From Ignavibacteriota bacterium (GTDB lineage Bacteria; Bacteroidota; Ignavibacteria; Tepidaquicellales; Tepidaquicellaceae): DNA of 64,000 nt. Position numbers and translations under genes: made by a program. Position 1 is the stretch's first letter, and every line of letters begins with the position of its first letter. The stretch is taken from the NCBI GenBank assembly GCA_026390735.1, contig JAPLFJ010000034.1:62001-126000 (forward strand), in the 5' to 3' direction. The notes under the pieces were generated by a model. The model saw only the letters and a program-made list of their open reading frames with translations. It was not told where the DNA came from and searched no databases. Below, in pieces: positions 10,079 through 20,130 of the stretch.

Positions 10079-10114
10079 AAAAAAATAGGAGAGCTGTTTC
10101 CCCGTCAGCCCTCC
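10079..10114 (-). terminator. Minus-strand terminator upstream of the sensor kinase
   Basis: On the minus strand GGAGGGCTG pairs with CAGCTCTCC (9 bp, one G-U) around a 9-nt loop, followed by TATTTTTTT. No protein gene feeds into it from the right; the nearest minus-strand gene is tRNA-Arg, 413 bp away. The remaining intergenic DNA (9940-10526) is AT-rich, with no ORF or known RNA that I recognise apart from the repeat at 10385. Confidence 0.65.
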
Positions 10115-10384
10115 TCATCTACCTCATTTATAAGGAGTGAAAGTATAGGTAGGTAAACTTATTAACTGTTTGATAAGTATAACAACATATTCCATTAATA
10201 AAATTCCCTGAATTATAAAATATTTCATAAATATTTTGAGCTTACTTATATACTGTTGTTTTTACTGCTAATTACATTTTAATGATTTATTGATTATTTT
10301 TTAAATACCATGAAATTAAAAGAAAAGAGGTTTCAAAAAGAGATCTCCGCGAATTAAACGAATGGCTCATAATTAGAAAAGGAA

Positions 10385-10458
10385 TAAGTTTTGAATTTGA
10401 TTGTGATTTGAGAGAAGTTGTACGCCCGGAATGATTTGAACGTCCGACCCACAGCTTA
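10385..10458. repeat. Duplicated 3' part of tRNA-Arg (copy 1)
   Basis: Seventy-four bases that repeat 10491-10564 with about five mismatches and an offset of exactly 106 bp. The repeat contains the 3' half of the tRNA-Arg gene (3' anticodon arm, T arm, acceptor 3' strand) plus about 35 bp of downstream flank. The 5' half of the tRNA is absent, and the T stem carries a mismatch, so this copy is a non-functional remnant. Confidence 0.85.
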
Positions 10459-10526
10459 TGTGGTTGATTGCATAGCGGACTTTGTTATCTTAAGTGTTGA
10501 ATTTGATTGTGTTTTGAGAGAAGTTG

Positions 10527-10600
10527 TACGCCCGGAATGATTCGAACATTCGACCCACAGCTTAGAAGGCTGTTGCTCTATCCAACTGAGCTACGGGCGC
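10527..10600 (-). tRNA. tRNA-Arg (anticodon TCT)
   Basis: 74-nt cloverleaf on the minus strand. The acceptor 5' strand GCGCCCG pairs with CGGGCGT (first pair G-U), with discriminator A. The D arm contains AGCTCAGTTGGAT. Anticodon stem ACAGC/GCTGT encloses loop CTTCTAA with anticodon TCT, reading AGA. T arm GAATG-TTCGAAT-CATTC. CCA is not encoded. Confidence 0.95.
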
Positions 10601-10871
10601 GTTTTGAACAATAATAAAAGTAATGATTATAAAATTTTCTTTCAAGTGAATAATTTTAATACTTTTAGTATAGTTGTAAAAGTCCATTTTAAGAAAAAGC
10701 CCTAAGATATTCCTCGTAAACAACGGGTTACACATCAGCCAGAAAATCTTACCGAGAAAAAGATTAGAATATTGCAACACACCTGTTTTTTCACTATTAT
10801 TTAAGCAATTATATAATACAATATTATCCCCTATAATTTTAATTGTATTAATTCATAACAAAGGAGAATTT

Positions 10872-11555
10872 ATGGAAAACTTAATTTTTACAAATTCAGC
10901 GTTAATAAGGGCTAATCAATGCAATAAGTCATATTATCTGAACCTCCACTATCCCGAGTTGAGGGATGAGGTACATGAAAACCACCGGTCACTGCTCGAA
11001 CGGAGGAAGATCATAGCAAAGTTAACCAATCATTTATTTCCAAAAGGCAAGTATGCGGGTATTGACGTGACAGGCAGTTGTGAGATGTCTTACGCTCACA
11101 CAAAGGATATTATAACTTCGGATGCGGAAACAATTTTTAATGCGTGCTTTAAATATAATGATATGTTCTGCTTTATAGATGTATTGCACAGAGACCGTGA
11201 CAAATGGAATGCTTTTGAGATATGGGATAAGAAAGACCCGAATTCCCATATAATACTTACCGGTACGTATCAGCATTTTATTTTACAGAAAAACGGTATT
11301 ACTTTAGGGAATTACTATTCAATTGTTTATAACACTACAAGGAACAATGATGACGTTATTGACTTAACATACGACATAGTTCCGATAAAAAATCAGGTTA
11401 CCGAATATCAGCAGAATTTATGTCAGAAATTATCAGAGATAAAAAAGTTAGCAAAACAGAACAGTATACCTGAAATCAATCCCGGGAAACATTGTTCTGT
11501 ACCGAATAAATGCGATTTTTACAATTACTGCAAATTTTCGGAGAACAACAACTAA
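10872..11555 (+). CDS. Small DUF2779/Cas4-like PD-(D/E)XK protein
   Basis: 227 residues resembling the N-terminal part of DUF2779 proteins: an early QC-x-KS-x-YL motif, a PELRDE segment, then an L-FP-G stretch. The C-terminal pattern HC-x5-C-x5-C with the early Cys17 could hold an iron-sulphur cluster, as in Cas4/AddB-type nucleases. The putative nuclease core is FIDVLHRDRDKWNAFEIW, where the usual D-(x)n-E-x-K ends in E-I-W, so the catalytic lysine is missing or displaced to the nearby DKK. Full DUF2779 proteins are about 500-650 residues; this one lacks the second half. AAGGAG lies 8 bp before the ATG. No cas genes are nearby. A role in nucleic-acid processing is inferred only. Confidence 0.7.
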   Translation: MENLIFTNSALIRANQCNKSYYLNLHYPELRDEVHENHRSLLERRKIIAKLTNHLFPKGKYAGIDVTGSCEMSYAHTKDIITSDAETIFNACFKYNDMFCFIDVLHRDRDKWNAFEIWDKKDPNSHIILTGTYQHFILQKNGITLGNYYSIVYNTTRNNDDVIDLTYDIVPIKNQVTEYQQNLCQKLSEIKKLAKQNSIPEINPGKHCSVPNKCDFYNYCKFSENNN

Positions 11556-11708
11556 CCAGATTACAATAAAGACTGCCTTTCGAAGGACTTAAAAGCTCAA
11601 TTATGATTATTGATTGCATTGACTTTCCTCCAAAATAGAATTATTTTATTGTTTGCACATTTTTTAGCATATTTTATTATTAAAGGAAATTTAATTCGGA
11701 GATAAATT

Positions 11709-13748
11709 TTGAAGAAGAATCTACTAAGAATCATTCTTACTGTTATATTTATTGCGGCCGCAATTATGTATTTATTACCAACTTATCAGGATTACCAGAT
11801 TGGCAAGCAGTTAGCCGGTCTGACAGGTCAGGATAGTCTGGATTTTGTCACTAAGAATGCGGACAAGATAAAGAAATCAAGAGACGGAAGGATTAAGCTC
11901 GGTCTTGACCTTAAGGGTGGTATGTATGTTGTACTTGACGTTGATGTCGTAAAGCTTTTACAGGATCTTACAAAGAAGAAAGACGACGCGACATTAAATC
12001 AGATACTTGATGATTTAAGGAATGTTCCTGAGACATCGGATATTCCATTGATGGAAATCCTGAAACAGAAGTTAAAAGAAAAAGGATTAAACCTGAAGTC
12101 TTTTTACGGTGAAGTGAGAGACAGCGAAGCTGATGTCGAGGCAAAGTTAAACAAGGAAGTCGACAACGCAATTGACAGAGCTGTTGAGATTGTCAGAAAC
12201 CGTATTGACCAGTATGGAGTAGCAGAACCGCAGATTCAGAAAATCGGCGGCAAAAGAATTATAGTTGAATTACCAGGTATTAATAATCCGGGTGAAGTAA
12301 GAAAACTTCTGCAGGGAACTGCGTTACTTCAGTTTCAATTGTTAAAAGACCCCGAATCTGCTGTTAAAGTCATGCAATCAATCAATAGTATACTGGTTGG
12401 AAAACAAATAACAGATTCAACGGGTACGAAAAGCAACAAACTTGATTCTTTAAAGAGCAAGGATTTAGTCACATCGAAAGATTCTACAAAGAAAGAATTA
12501 GCAGGAAAGAATGATATAAAGAAAGATACTACAAAGACGAAGAAAGATATTGCAAAGAAAGAAACCAACAAGAAAGATTCCACAAAGACAAATAAGAAGG
12601 ATTCCACGAAGAAAACTGATACTTCAAAACTTGCAGGTGATACAAGCAATTTAAAGGATACATCACAGGCAAACCTTTCAGAAGAAGAATTTAAACTTAA
12701 ATTCCCATTCTTCTATTTAGTCAGATTGAATGAACAGAGCGGGACGGCAGACGGTTACGTTAGAGAACAGGATAAGGAAAAAGTCGATTTAATATTAAAG
12801 AGAGAAGATGTAAAATCAATCATTCCTTCGGATGTTATGTTTGCATGGTCACAAAGATCATTTGAAACAGGCGGGGAAAAAATATTCACATTATATTGTT
12901 TAAAGAAAGACGCAGAATTAACAGGTAAGGTAATTGAAGATGCAAGATCGAACATCGATCCTCAGAGCAATACACCTATTGTTTCAATGTCAATGAGCAG
13001 TGAAGGTTCAGCCGACTGGGCAAGAATAACCGGTGCGAACATAAACAAAAGATGTGCAATCGTACTTGACAACGTTGTTTATTCAGCTCCTGTAATCAGG
13101 TCAAAGATTTCCGGCGGAAATTCACAGATTGAAGGTATGGGAAGCGTTCAGGAAGCAAAACTTCTTGAAATCGTTTTAAAGGCAGGTGCTTTACCTGCGC
13201 CATTGAAGATTGCAGAAGAAAGATCAATCGGACCATCACTTGGAGAAGACTCAATCAAAAAAGGCTTAACGTCTTCACTTGTTGCTTTATTATTAGTAGC
13301 ATTATTTATGATTGTTTACTACAGAACGGGTGGTTCTATTGCAGACCTTGCTTTAATTATCAACGTATTATTTGTTGTAGGTATTATGGCATCTTTTAAG
13401 GCAACTTTAACACTTCCGGGTATTGCAGGACTGGTACTTACACTTGGTATGGCAGTTGACACCAACGTACTTATATTTGAAAGAATACGTGAAGAAATGG
13501 GCTCAGGAAAGCCATTCAGAACCAGTGTTGACATCGGTTACAAGAAAGCTTTCTCTGCTATTATCGATGCTCACGTAACGAGTATAATCACAGGTATCAT
13601 ACTTTATCAGTTTGGTACAGGCCCTATTCAGGGATTTGCTTTAACTTTACTTTTTGGTTTAGCGGCAAACCTGTTTACAGCTATCGTGATTACACACTTT
13701 ATATTTGATATGCTGATTGAAAAAGGAAAACACGTAAGCATAGGTTAA
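11709..13748 (+). CDS. secD: Protein translocase subunit SecD
   Basis: Membrane component of the Sec translocase that helps pull preproteins across using proton motive force. An N-terminal membrane helix (residues 5-22) is followed by the LGLDLKGG motif, a large periplasmic domain, and five C-terminal helices containing the GMAVDTNVLIFERIREE signature. Start is TTG at 11709 with GGAG 8 bp upstream; no nearer ATG fits. At 679 residues it is longer than most SecD because of a Lys/Thr/Ser-rich insertion, about residues 240-320 (12425-12680). First gene of a secD-secF-STAS operon. Confidence 0.97.
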   Translation: MKKNLLRIILTVIFIAAAIMYLLPTYQDYQIGKQLAGLTGQDSLDFVTKNADKIKKSRDGRIKLGLDLKGGMYVVLDVDVVKLLQDLTKKKDDATLNQILDDLRNVPETSDIPLMEILKQKLKEKGLNLKSFYGEVRDSEADVEAKLNKEVDNAIDRAVEIVRNRIDQYGVAEPQIQKIGGKRIIVELPGINNPGEVRKLLQGTALLQFQLLKDPESAVKVMQSINSILVGKQITDSTGTKSNKLDSLKSKDLVTSKDSTKKELAGKNDIKKDTTKTKKDIAKKETNKKDSTKTNKKDSTKKTDTSKLAGDTSNLKDTSQANLSEEEFKLKFPFFYLVRLNEQSGTADGYVREQDKEKVDLILKREDVKSIIPSDVMFAWSQRSFETGGEKIFTLYCLKKDAELTGKVIEDARSNIDPQSNTPIVSMSMSSEGSADWARITGANINKRCAIVLDNVVYSAPVIRSKISGGNSQIEGMGSVQEAKLLEIVLKAGALPAPLKIAEERSIGPSLGEDSIKKGLTSSLVALLLVALFMIVYYRTGGSIADLALIINVLFVVGIMASFKATLTLPGIAGLVLTLGMAVDTNVLIFERIREEMGSGKPFRTSVDIGYKKAFSAIIDAHVTSIITGIILYQFGTGPIQGFALTLLFGLAANLFTAIVITHFIFDMLIEKGKHVSIG

Positions 13749-13786
13749 ATTAAACTAAAGAATTAAAAAATTATTAAATATTTGAA

Positions 13787-14728
13787 ATGAGACTTTTTAA
13801 ACATACAGATATAGATTTTCTTGGTAAAAGGAAAAAATTCTATGCAGTTTCCATAGTATTCATTATTGTGGGATTAGTTGTTTTATTCTTAAAAGGCATA
13901 CCGCTTGGTATAGACTTCCAGGGTGGTACAGAAATGCAGGTAAGGTTTAATGCACCAATAGAGGTCAGTGAATTAAGAGGTGCAATGGATAAAGCCGGTT
14001 TTGCAGGTATGGAAATAAAATCAATGGGTTCCGCATCTGATTATCTTCTCAGAACCCCGTTACAGGGTGAAGGACAGACAGTTGCTGATAAAATACAGAC
14101 AGGTATAAAAGAAAATATCGCAGGAAAAGATTTTCAGGTAATGAGGACAGATAAAGTAGGTCCTAAAATCGGTAAGGAATTAAGAACTAACGCTATATAT
14201 GCTATAGTATTTTCATTACTCGGTATTTTAATCTATCTTGCATTAAGATTCCAGTTTGTTTATGCAGTCGGCGCTGTTGTGGGTTTGTTTCACGACGTTC
14301 TTATAACAATATCTGCCGTTGCTATATTCGATGCTATTTTTCCACAGTTGCAACTTGAATTCAACCAGCAGATGCTTGCAGCGTTCTTAACACTTATTGG
14401 TTTCTCTGTAAACGATACGGTTATTATTTTTGACAGGATACGTGAAAACATAAAACTTTTCAAGAATGAAGATATCGAACAGGTAATGAATAAATCTGTT
14501 AACACTACTTTGAGCAGAACCATTATAACTTCGGGAACAGTATTTTTAACAGTACTTGTTTTATTTATATTCGGTGGTGAAGTATTAAGAGCTTTTGCGT
14601 TTACTTTTGCAGTGGGTGTTATAACGGGTACATATTCATCGGTATTCGTATCAAGTTCCATCGTCGTAGACTGGAAACACCGCATTATCGACAAGAACAA
14701 AGGAAGAGTCAGTTTATCAAAGAATTAA
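13787..14728 (+). CDS. secF: Protein translocase subunit SecF
   Basis: Partner of SecD. N-terminal helix, then the PLGIDFQGGTEMQV motif, a short periplasmic domain (about residues 40-130) and five membrane helices with the SVNDTVIIFDRIREN signature. 313 residues is the standard length. It follows secD by 38 bp and precedes the STAS-domain gene by 14 bp on the same strand. Confidence 0.97.
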   Translation: MRLFKHTDIDFLGKRKKFYAVSIVFIIVGLVVLFLKGIPLGIDFQGGTEMQVRFNAPIEVSELRGAMDKAGFAGMEIKSMGSASDYLLRTPLQGEGQTVADKIQTGIKENIAGKDFQVMRTDKVGPKIGKELRTNAIYAIVFSLLGILIYLALRFQFVYAVGAVVGLFHDVLITISAVAIFDAIFPQLQLEFNQQMLAAFLTLIGFSVNDTVIIFDRIRENIKLFKNEDIEQVMNKSVNTTLSRTIITSGTVFLTVLVLFIFGGEVLRAFAFTFAVGVITGTYSSVFVSSSIVVDWKHRIIDKNKGRVSLSKN

Positions 14729-14742
14729 ATTTGTGATATTAT

Positions 14743-15042
14743 ATGATAATTGAAAACCAGGAATATAAGGTAATTGCCATAAAGGAGGACAATCTTGGAC
14801 TGGCAAACAGCAATGACATTAAAAAAGCCATTGAAACAGAGTTGAGTAACGGAAATAAATATATCGCTCTTGACCTTAGTGAACTGAATTCAATTAACAG
14901 TGCTGGACTTGGTGTATTGATTGGAATACTTAACAAGGTTAAAGTACAGAATGGTACGTTAAAGATGCTCAACATAAACGAACGGATTATCAGCATTTTT
15001 AAAATAACAAAACTTGATTTAGTTTTTGAAATCGGTAAATAG
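14743..15042 (+). CDS. STAS-domain anti-sigma factor antagonist
   Basis: 99-residue single STAS domain of the SpoIIAA/RsbV type. The strand ALDLSELNSINSAGLGVLIG carries the family's phospho-acceptor serine, in the SAG motif. Such proteins release anti-sigma kinases when unphosphorylated, but no partner kinase or phosphatase is encoded in the window. It is translated with secDF (14-bp gap) and followed by a strong terminator, so it is the last gene of that transcript. AAGGAGG also occurs inside the gene near 14782, but the first ATG gives a full domain. Confidence 0.92.
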   Translation: MIIENQEYKVIAIKEDNLGLANSNDIKKAIETELSNGNKYIALDLSELNSINSAGLGVLIGILNKVKVQNGTLKMLNINERIISIFKITKLDLVFEIGK

Positions 15043-15066
15043 TAATTATTATTAAAACAGTTTTAT

Positions 15067-15092
15067 GCCATCCTGCCTGTAAGCAGGATGGC
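15067..15092 (+). terminator. Terminator after the secDF-STAS operon
   Basis: Perfect 10-bp inverted repeat GCCATCCTGC with a 6-nt loop, followed by ATTTTAATTT. It separates the operon from purA, whose ATG is 20 bp further. Confidence 0.85.
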
Positions 15093-15099
15093 ATTTTAA

Positions 15100-16386
<1,287 letters not shown>

Positions 16387-16600
16387 TTAAAGAATATCAA
16401 ATTTTTTTATTGATATTGAAAATTAATTTTCTTAACTTATTAAGAAATTAGCAATAGATTAATACTATCCATTTATTATTAAGGAATATAAATTATATTT
16501 TAATTACTCATTAGCTAACAATTATTTTATCATCTAAACAGTTTTAATTAACTTTAAGCAGAATTACTGCAAAAGTCCACCCGGACGGGAGAATCAATAA

Positions 16601-17158
16601 ATGAAAATTTATGTTGGTAACATTGCCAGAGAATCTACCGAAGACGAAGTAAAGGATCTCTTCACAAATTTCGGTACAGTAGAAAACTTCAAACTCATAA
16701 GGGACATAAACTCAAACCTTTTAAAAGGTTTTGGTTTTGTTGATATGCCTAATGACGAAGAAGCACAAAAAGCAATTGATGAATTAAACGGTCAGTTGTT
16801 CAAAGAGAGGCCTCTTACTGTAAGTCTTGCCAATCCGGCCGAGAAAAAAGCAACCAAGAAACCATTTGATAAAGGTAAAGGCGGATTCAATAAAGGTGGT
16901 GCAGGAAAAAGCAGTTTCAACAAAGGTGGAAGCGGTGGTGGTTTCAAGAGCGGCGGAAGCGGTGGTGGTTTCAAGAGCGGCGGGAGCGGTGGTGGATTTA
17001 AGAGCGGTGGAAGCGGTGGTGGTTTCAAGAGCGGTGGAAGCAGTGGTACAGGCAACTATAAAGGCGGCGGAAACAAACCTAACGGAAACAAAGAAGTCAA
17101 CGGCAACCGTGAAGGCGGAAACGAAGGCAGTAGCATATCCTATTTCAACAAATATTGA
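16601..17158 (+). CDS. Glycine-rich RRM RNA-binding protein
   Basis: Residues 1-78 form one RNA recognition motif, with RNP2 (KIYVGNI) and RNP1 (LKGFGFVDM). The rest is a Gly/Ser/Lys-rich tail containing four exact copies of a nine-residue unit SGGGFKSGG, then asparagine/glycine-rich sequence. Such proteins bind single-stranded RNA and in several bacteria are cold- or stress-induced RNA chaperones. The 214-bp gap upstream (16387-16600) is very AT-rich and holds no gene; it may supply a long leader. CGGGAG precedes the ATG. A bidirectional terminator follows. Confidence 0.93.
   Translation: MKIYVGNIARESTEDEVKDLFTNFGTVENFKLIRDINSNLLKGFGFVDMPNDEEAQKAIDELNGQLFKERPLTVSLANPAEKKATKKPFDKGKGGFNKGGAGKSSFNKGGSGGGFKSGGSGGGFKSGGSGGGFKSGGSGGGFKSGGSSGTGNYKGGGNKPNGNKEVNGNREGGNEGSSISYFNKY
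16931..17038 (+). repeat. 27-bp coding tandem repeat, four units
   Basis: Four in-frame 27-bp units (16931, 16958, 16985, 17012) encode SGGGFKSGG inside the RRM protein. The DNA units differ only by synonymous glycine codon changes, so copy number may vary between strains. Confidence 0.9.
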
Positions 17159-17173
17159 TTTTATTAAAATATA

Positions 17174-17203
17174 AAGAGTCAGACCTGTTCAGGTCTGACT
17201 CTT
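17174..17203. terminator. Bidirectional terminator between RRM gene and acs
   Basis: 13-bp inverted repeat AAGAGTCAGACCT with a GTTC loop, between convergent genes. The plus side is followed by a T-rich CTTCTT stretch and the minus side by TTTATATTTTAA. Confidence 0.85.
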
Positions 17204-17224
17204 CTTCTTACTGTTGTTTTATTC

Positions 17225-19111
17225 TTAATCTTCCAGAGTCGAGATATTCCCAGGATCCTGTCCTAGAGCTTTTGCTTTAAGCAATCTTCTCATAATCTTA
17301 CCACTTCTTGTCTTAGGCAATGAATCAACAAACTCAACGTTCTCAGGTCGTGCAATAGGCCCTACTTCATGTCCAACATGCTTTATTAATTCTTCTCTCA
17401 ATTCTTCAGACTTTTCCACACCTGCTTTAAGAATCACGTATGTATAAATAGCATTTCCCTTAACTTCATGAGGAAGTCCTATAGCCGCTGCTTCTGCAAC
17501 AGAATGATGGCTCACGAGTGCACTTTCAATTTCAGCAGTACCAAGTCTGTAGCCTGAAACTTTCAGTACGTCATCAGTTCTTCCGATAATCCAAAAATAT
17601 CCGTCCTCATCGCGTCTGGCTGAATCCCCCGTCAGGTACATTCCGCCATACTTCTTCCAGTATTTCTCTACATATGCCTCAGGAGAATTATATATTGTAC
17701 GCATCATAGAAGGCCACGGAGTTTTTATAACAAGAAAACCCTCTTCATTATCGGCAACAGATTTACCCTCTTCATCAAGAACATCCATCTTGATTCCAAA
17801 GAATGGTCTAGTCCCCGAACCTGGCTTCAGTGGTACGACAGGCGTCGGCGTTATCATAAACGCACCCGTCTCTGTCTGCCACCAAGTATCCATAATCGGG
17901 CAGCGTCCTTTACCAATAACATTATAGTACCACTTCCATGCTTCAGGATTTATTGGCTCTCCAACAGAACCAAGCAATCTAAGAGAGCTTAAATCGTGTC
18001 TGTTAGGCCAGGCATCACCAAACCTCATCAGTCCACGAATCGCAGTAGGTGCTGTGTACAATATTGTCACTCCATACTTTTCAATCAACTGCCACCATCT
18101 GTTCGGGAACGGATAATTTGGCGCACCTTCATACATGAGCTGCGTCGCACCATTAAGCAACGGGCCGTAAACTATATAACTATGACCTGTCACCCAGCCA
18201 GGGTCAGCTGCACACCAATACCGGTCTTCATCCTGAATATCAAAAACATACTTAAAAGTTGAATATGTCTGAACCATATAACCGCCGTGTGTATGTAAAA
18301 TGGCTTTAGGTTTACCGGTAGTCCCGGAAGTATAAAGCAAAAACAATGGATGCTCGGCATCGACTTTCTCTGCTTCATTCTTTGAATTAATTATCGGAAG
18401 TGAATTCAGTTCGTGATACCATATATCACGTCCGTATTCCATATTTACGGGTTCGCCTGTACGTTTTATTACAAGAACACTTACAACACTTGCAGCTCTA
18501 AGCAATGCCTCATCAGCAATAGCTTTAAGCGGAACAATTTTCCCTCTTTGATAAGCACCGTCAGCTGTAACCAGAACCTTGGAATGACTGTCTTCAAGCC
18601 TCTCGTGAAGTGCCTCGACAGAGAATCCACCGTAAACGACAGAATGAATGGCACCAATTCTTGCACAAGCAAGCATTGAAATCAGCAGTTCAGGAACACG
18701 CCCAAGATAAAGAGTGACTCTGTCACCTTTTACAACACCAAGACTCTTCAGCACATTAGCAAACTTTGAAACTTCCCTGTGCAGAGCAAAATAAGAAAAG
18801 ACTCTGCTCTCGCCTTTCTCACCTTCCCAGATAAGTGCCACTTTATTCTTCCTGTGAGTCTTCAAGTGCACATCCAGACAATTGTAGGCAATATTTGTAG
18901 TGCCCCCCGTGAACCATTTATAGAAGGGTTTAAACGAATCATCAAGAACTTTATCCCATTTCGAAAACCATTTCAGTTCCTTTGCTTCTTTATCCCAAAA
19001 ACCCTCAAGGTCTTTACTTGCAAAGTCATTTAATTTATCCCAATCCTTCACTCTCGAATTTTTCAATACTTCTTTAGAAGGATAAAATACTTCACCCGAT
19101 AATTCTTTCAT
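17225..19111 (-). CDS. acs: Acetyl-CoA synthetase
   Basis: AMP-forming acetate:CoA ligase, activating acetate for the TCA cycle or anabolism. The adenylation motif is YTSGTTGKPKAILHTHGGY, and the WWQTETG and YLTGDSARRDEDGYFWI motifs follow. The C-terminal KTRSGKIMRRLLK holds the catalytic lysine that is acetylation-regulated in many homologues. 628 residues, slightly short of the 640-650 typical. Single gene, divergent from the DUF4846 lipoprotein gene with a 117-bp shared promoter region. Confidence 0.97.
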   Translation of the reverse strand: MKELSGEVFYPSKEVLKNSRVKDWDKLNDFASKDLEGFWDKEAKELKWFSKWDKVLDDSFKPFYKWFTGGTTNIAYNCLDVHLKTHRKNKVALIWEGEKGESRVFSYFALHREVSKFANVLKSLGVVKGDRVTLYLGRVPELLISMLACARIGAIHSVVYGGFSVEALHERLEDSHSKVLVTADGAYQRGKIVPLKAIADEALLRAASVVSVLVIKRTGEPVNMEYGRDIWYHELNSLPIINSKNEAEKVDAEHPLFLLYTSGTTGKPKAILHTHGGYMVQTYSTFKYVFDIQDEDRYWCAADPGWVTGHSYIVYGPLLNGATQLMYEGAPNYPFPNRWWQLIEKYGVTILYTAPTAIRGLMRFGDAWPNRHDLSSLRLLGSVGEPINPEAWKWYYNVIGKGRCPIMDTWWQTETGAFMITPTPVVPLKPGSGTRPFFGIKMDVLDEEGKSVADNEEGFLVIKTPWPSMMRTIYNSPEAYVEKYWKKYGGMYLTGDSARRDEDGYFWIIGRTDDVLKVSGYRLGTAEIESALVSHHSVAEAAAIGLPHEVKGNAIYTYVILKAGVEKSEELREELIKHVGHEVGPIARPENVEFVDSLPKTRSGKIMRRLLKAKALGQDPGNISTLED

Positions 19112-19228
19112 ACAAATATTATGTTTAAGTTTAATAAAATAGTTGAATGTTTAAACAAACATTTAATATTATTGGTTTCAGAACAAAAAATCCATTGAAA
19201 AATTTATACAGCAGAACTATTATGAAGT

Positions 19229-20080
19229 ATGCAAAGAGTATACAACATAATAACAATTGTTCTGTTAATAGCATTAAGTACACTGCAATTACAATCTTGT
19301 GACAAGAAACAGGTAATAACTAAACCTATTGTCAGGGATTCATCAGGAAACACAGTTAAAACCAGGTTTAAGACTCCTGATAGATACACACGCGTATCAT
19401 CCGAAAAGAACTCATTTGCAGAATACTTGCAGAATCTTCCTCTAAAACCTGAAGGAACAAAAGTATTAAACTACGACGGCACTGAAAAACGTCCCGACGA
19501 TGTATATGCTGCAGTTATTAATGTTGATGTAGGTGATAAAGACCTCCAGCAATGTGCTGATGCCGTAATGCGCCTCCGTGCGGAATACTTATTTGCACAA
19601 GGAAAAATCGAGGATATTGAATTTAACTTCACAAACGGATTCATAGCAGAATATTCTAAATGGCGTCTGGGTTACAGAATCTCGGTCAGCGGGAATAAAG
19701 TCTCATGGATAAAAAAATCTGAAGAATCCACATCCTACAACGAATTCCGTAAATACCTCGACGTTGTATTTACATATGCAGGTACTTTATCACTGGAAAA
19801 GGAACTGACTCCAATTGATATCAGTGAAATCGAGATAGGTTCCGTATTTATAAAAGGCGGCTCACCCGGACATGCAGTTATAATAGTTGACCTGGCAGAG
19901 AACAAGACTACAGGCGATAAAGTATTCTTAATCGCACAAAGTTACATGCCTGCACAGGACATACAAATCCTTAAAAACCCAGACAGCAACTCACTATCAC
20001 CGTGGTATTCAACAAATATAGAGAATACTCTGGTTACTCGGGAATGGACTTTCAAGAAAACTCAACTAAAGAAATTTTAA
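19229..20080 (+). CDS. DUF4846 lipoprotein
   Basis: Recognised as DUF4846 from the segment FAEYLQNLPLKPEGTKV and the strongly conserved DVGDKDLQQCADAVMRLRAEYL. The N-terminus is a hydrophobic signal ending LQSC, suggesting lipidation at Cys24. Near the C-terminus, KGGSPGHAVIIVD has a His in a strand context reminiscent of NlpC/P60-like folds, and together with the early Cys in LQQC could be catalytic; that is speculation. Expressed divergently from acs. Function of the family is not established to my knowledge. Confidence 0.88.
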   Translation: MQRVYNIITIVLLIALSTLQLQSCDKKQVITKPIVRDSSGNTVKTRFKTPDRYTRVSSEKNSFAEYLQNLPLKPEGTKVLNYDGTEKRPDDVYAAVINVDVGDKDLQQCADAVMRLRAEYLFAQGKIEDIEFNFTNGFIAEYSKWRLGYRISVSGNKVSWIKKSEESTSYNEFRKYLDVVFTYAGTLSLEKELTPIDISEIEIGSVFIKGGSPGHAVIIVDLAENKTTGDKVFLIAQSYMPAQDIQILKNPDSNSLSPWYSTNIENTLVTREWTFKKTQLKKF

Positions 20081-20130
20081 TCTTATTGATAATCTTAAGA
20101 TTTGCAATAAGTATACTAAAATAGCTTATA

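Noticed and set aside
10562-10780. 72-residue minus-strand ORF ending APVAQLDRATAF
   Set aside because: The C-terminal peptide is the translation of the tRNA-Arg region, a well-known artefact; the rest is AT-rich non-coding sequence.
10872-11555. CRISPR Cas4 label for the small nuclease-like protein
   Set aside because: No cas genes or CRISPR repeats are nearby, cysteine spacing and N-terminal motifs fit DUF2779 better, and the catalytic Lys is missing.
12335-12649. 104-residue minus-strand Val/Phe/Ser-rich ORF
   Set aside because: Antisense of the Lys/Thr-rich SecD insertion; its composition is a mirror of that repeat.
14290-14700. 136-residue minus-strand ORF
   Set aside because: Antisense to secF membrane helices; no start signal or family.
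16792-17174. Proline-rich antisense ORF (16792-17055) and an alternate-frame ORF (16827-17174) over the RRM gene
   Set aside because: Both arise from the 27-bp glycine repeat read in other frames; the RRM frame explains the sequence.
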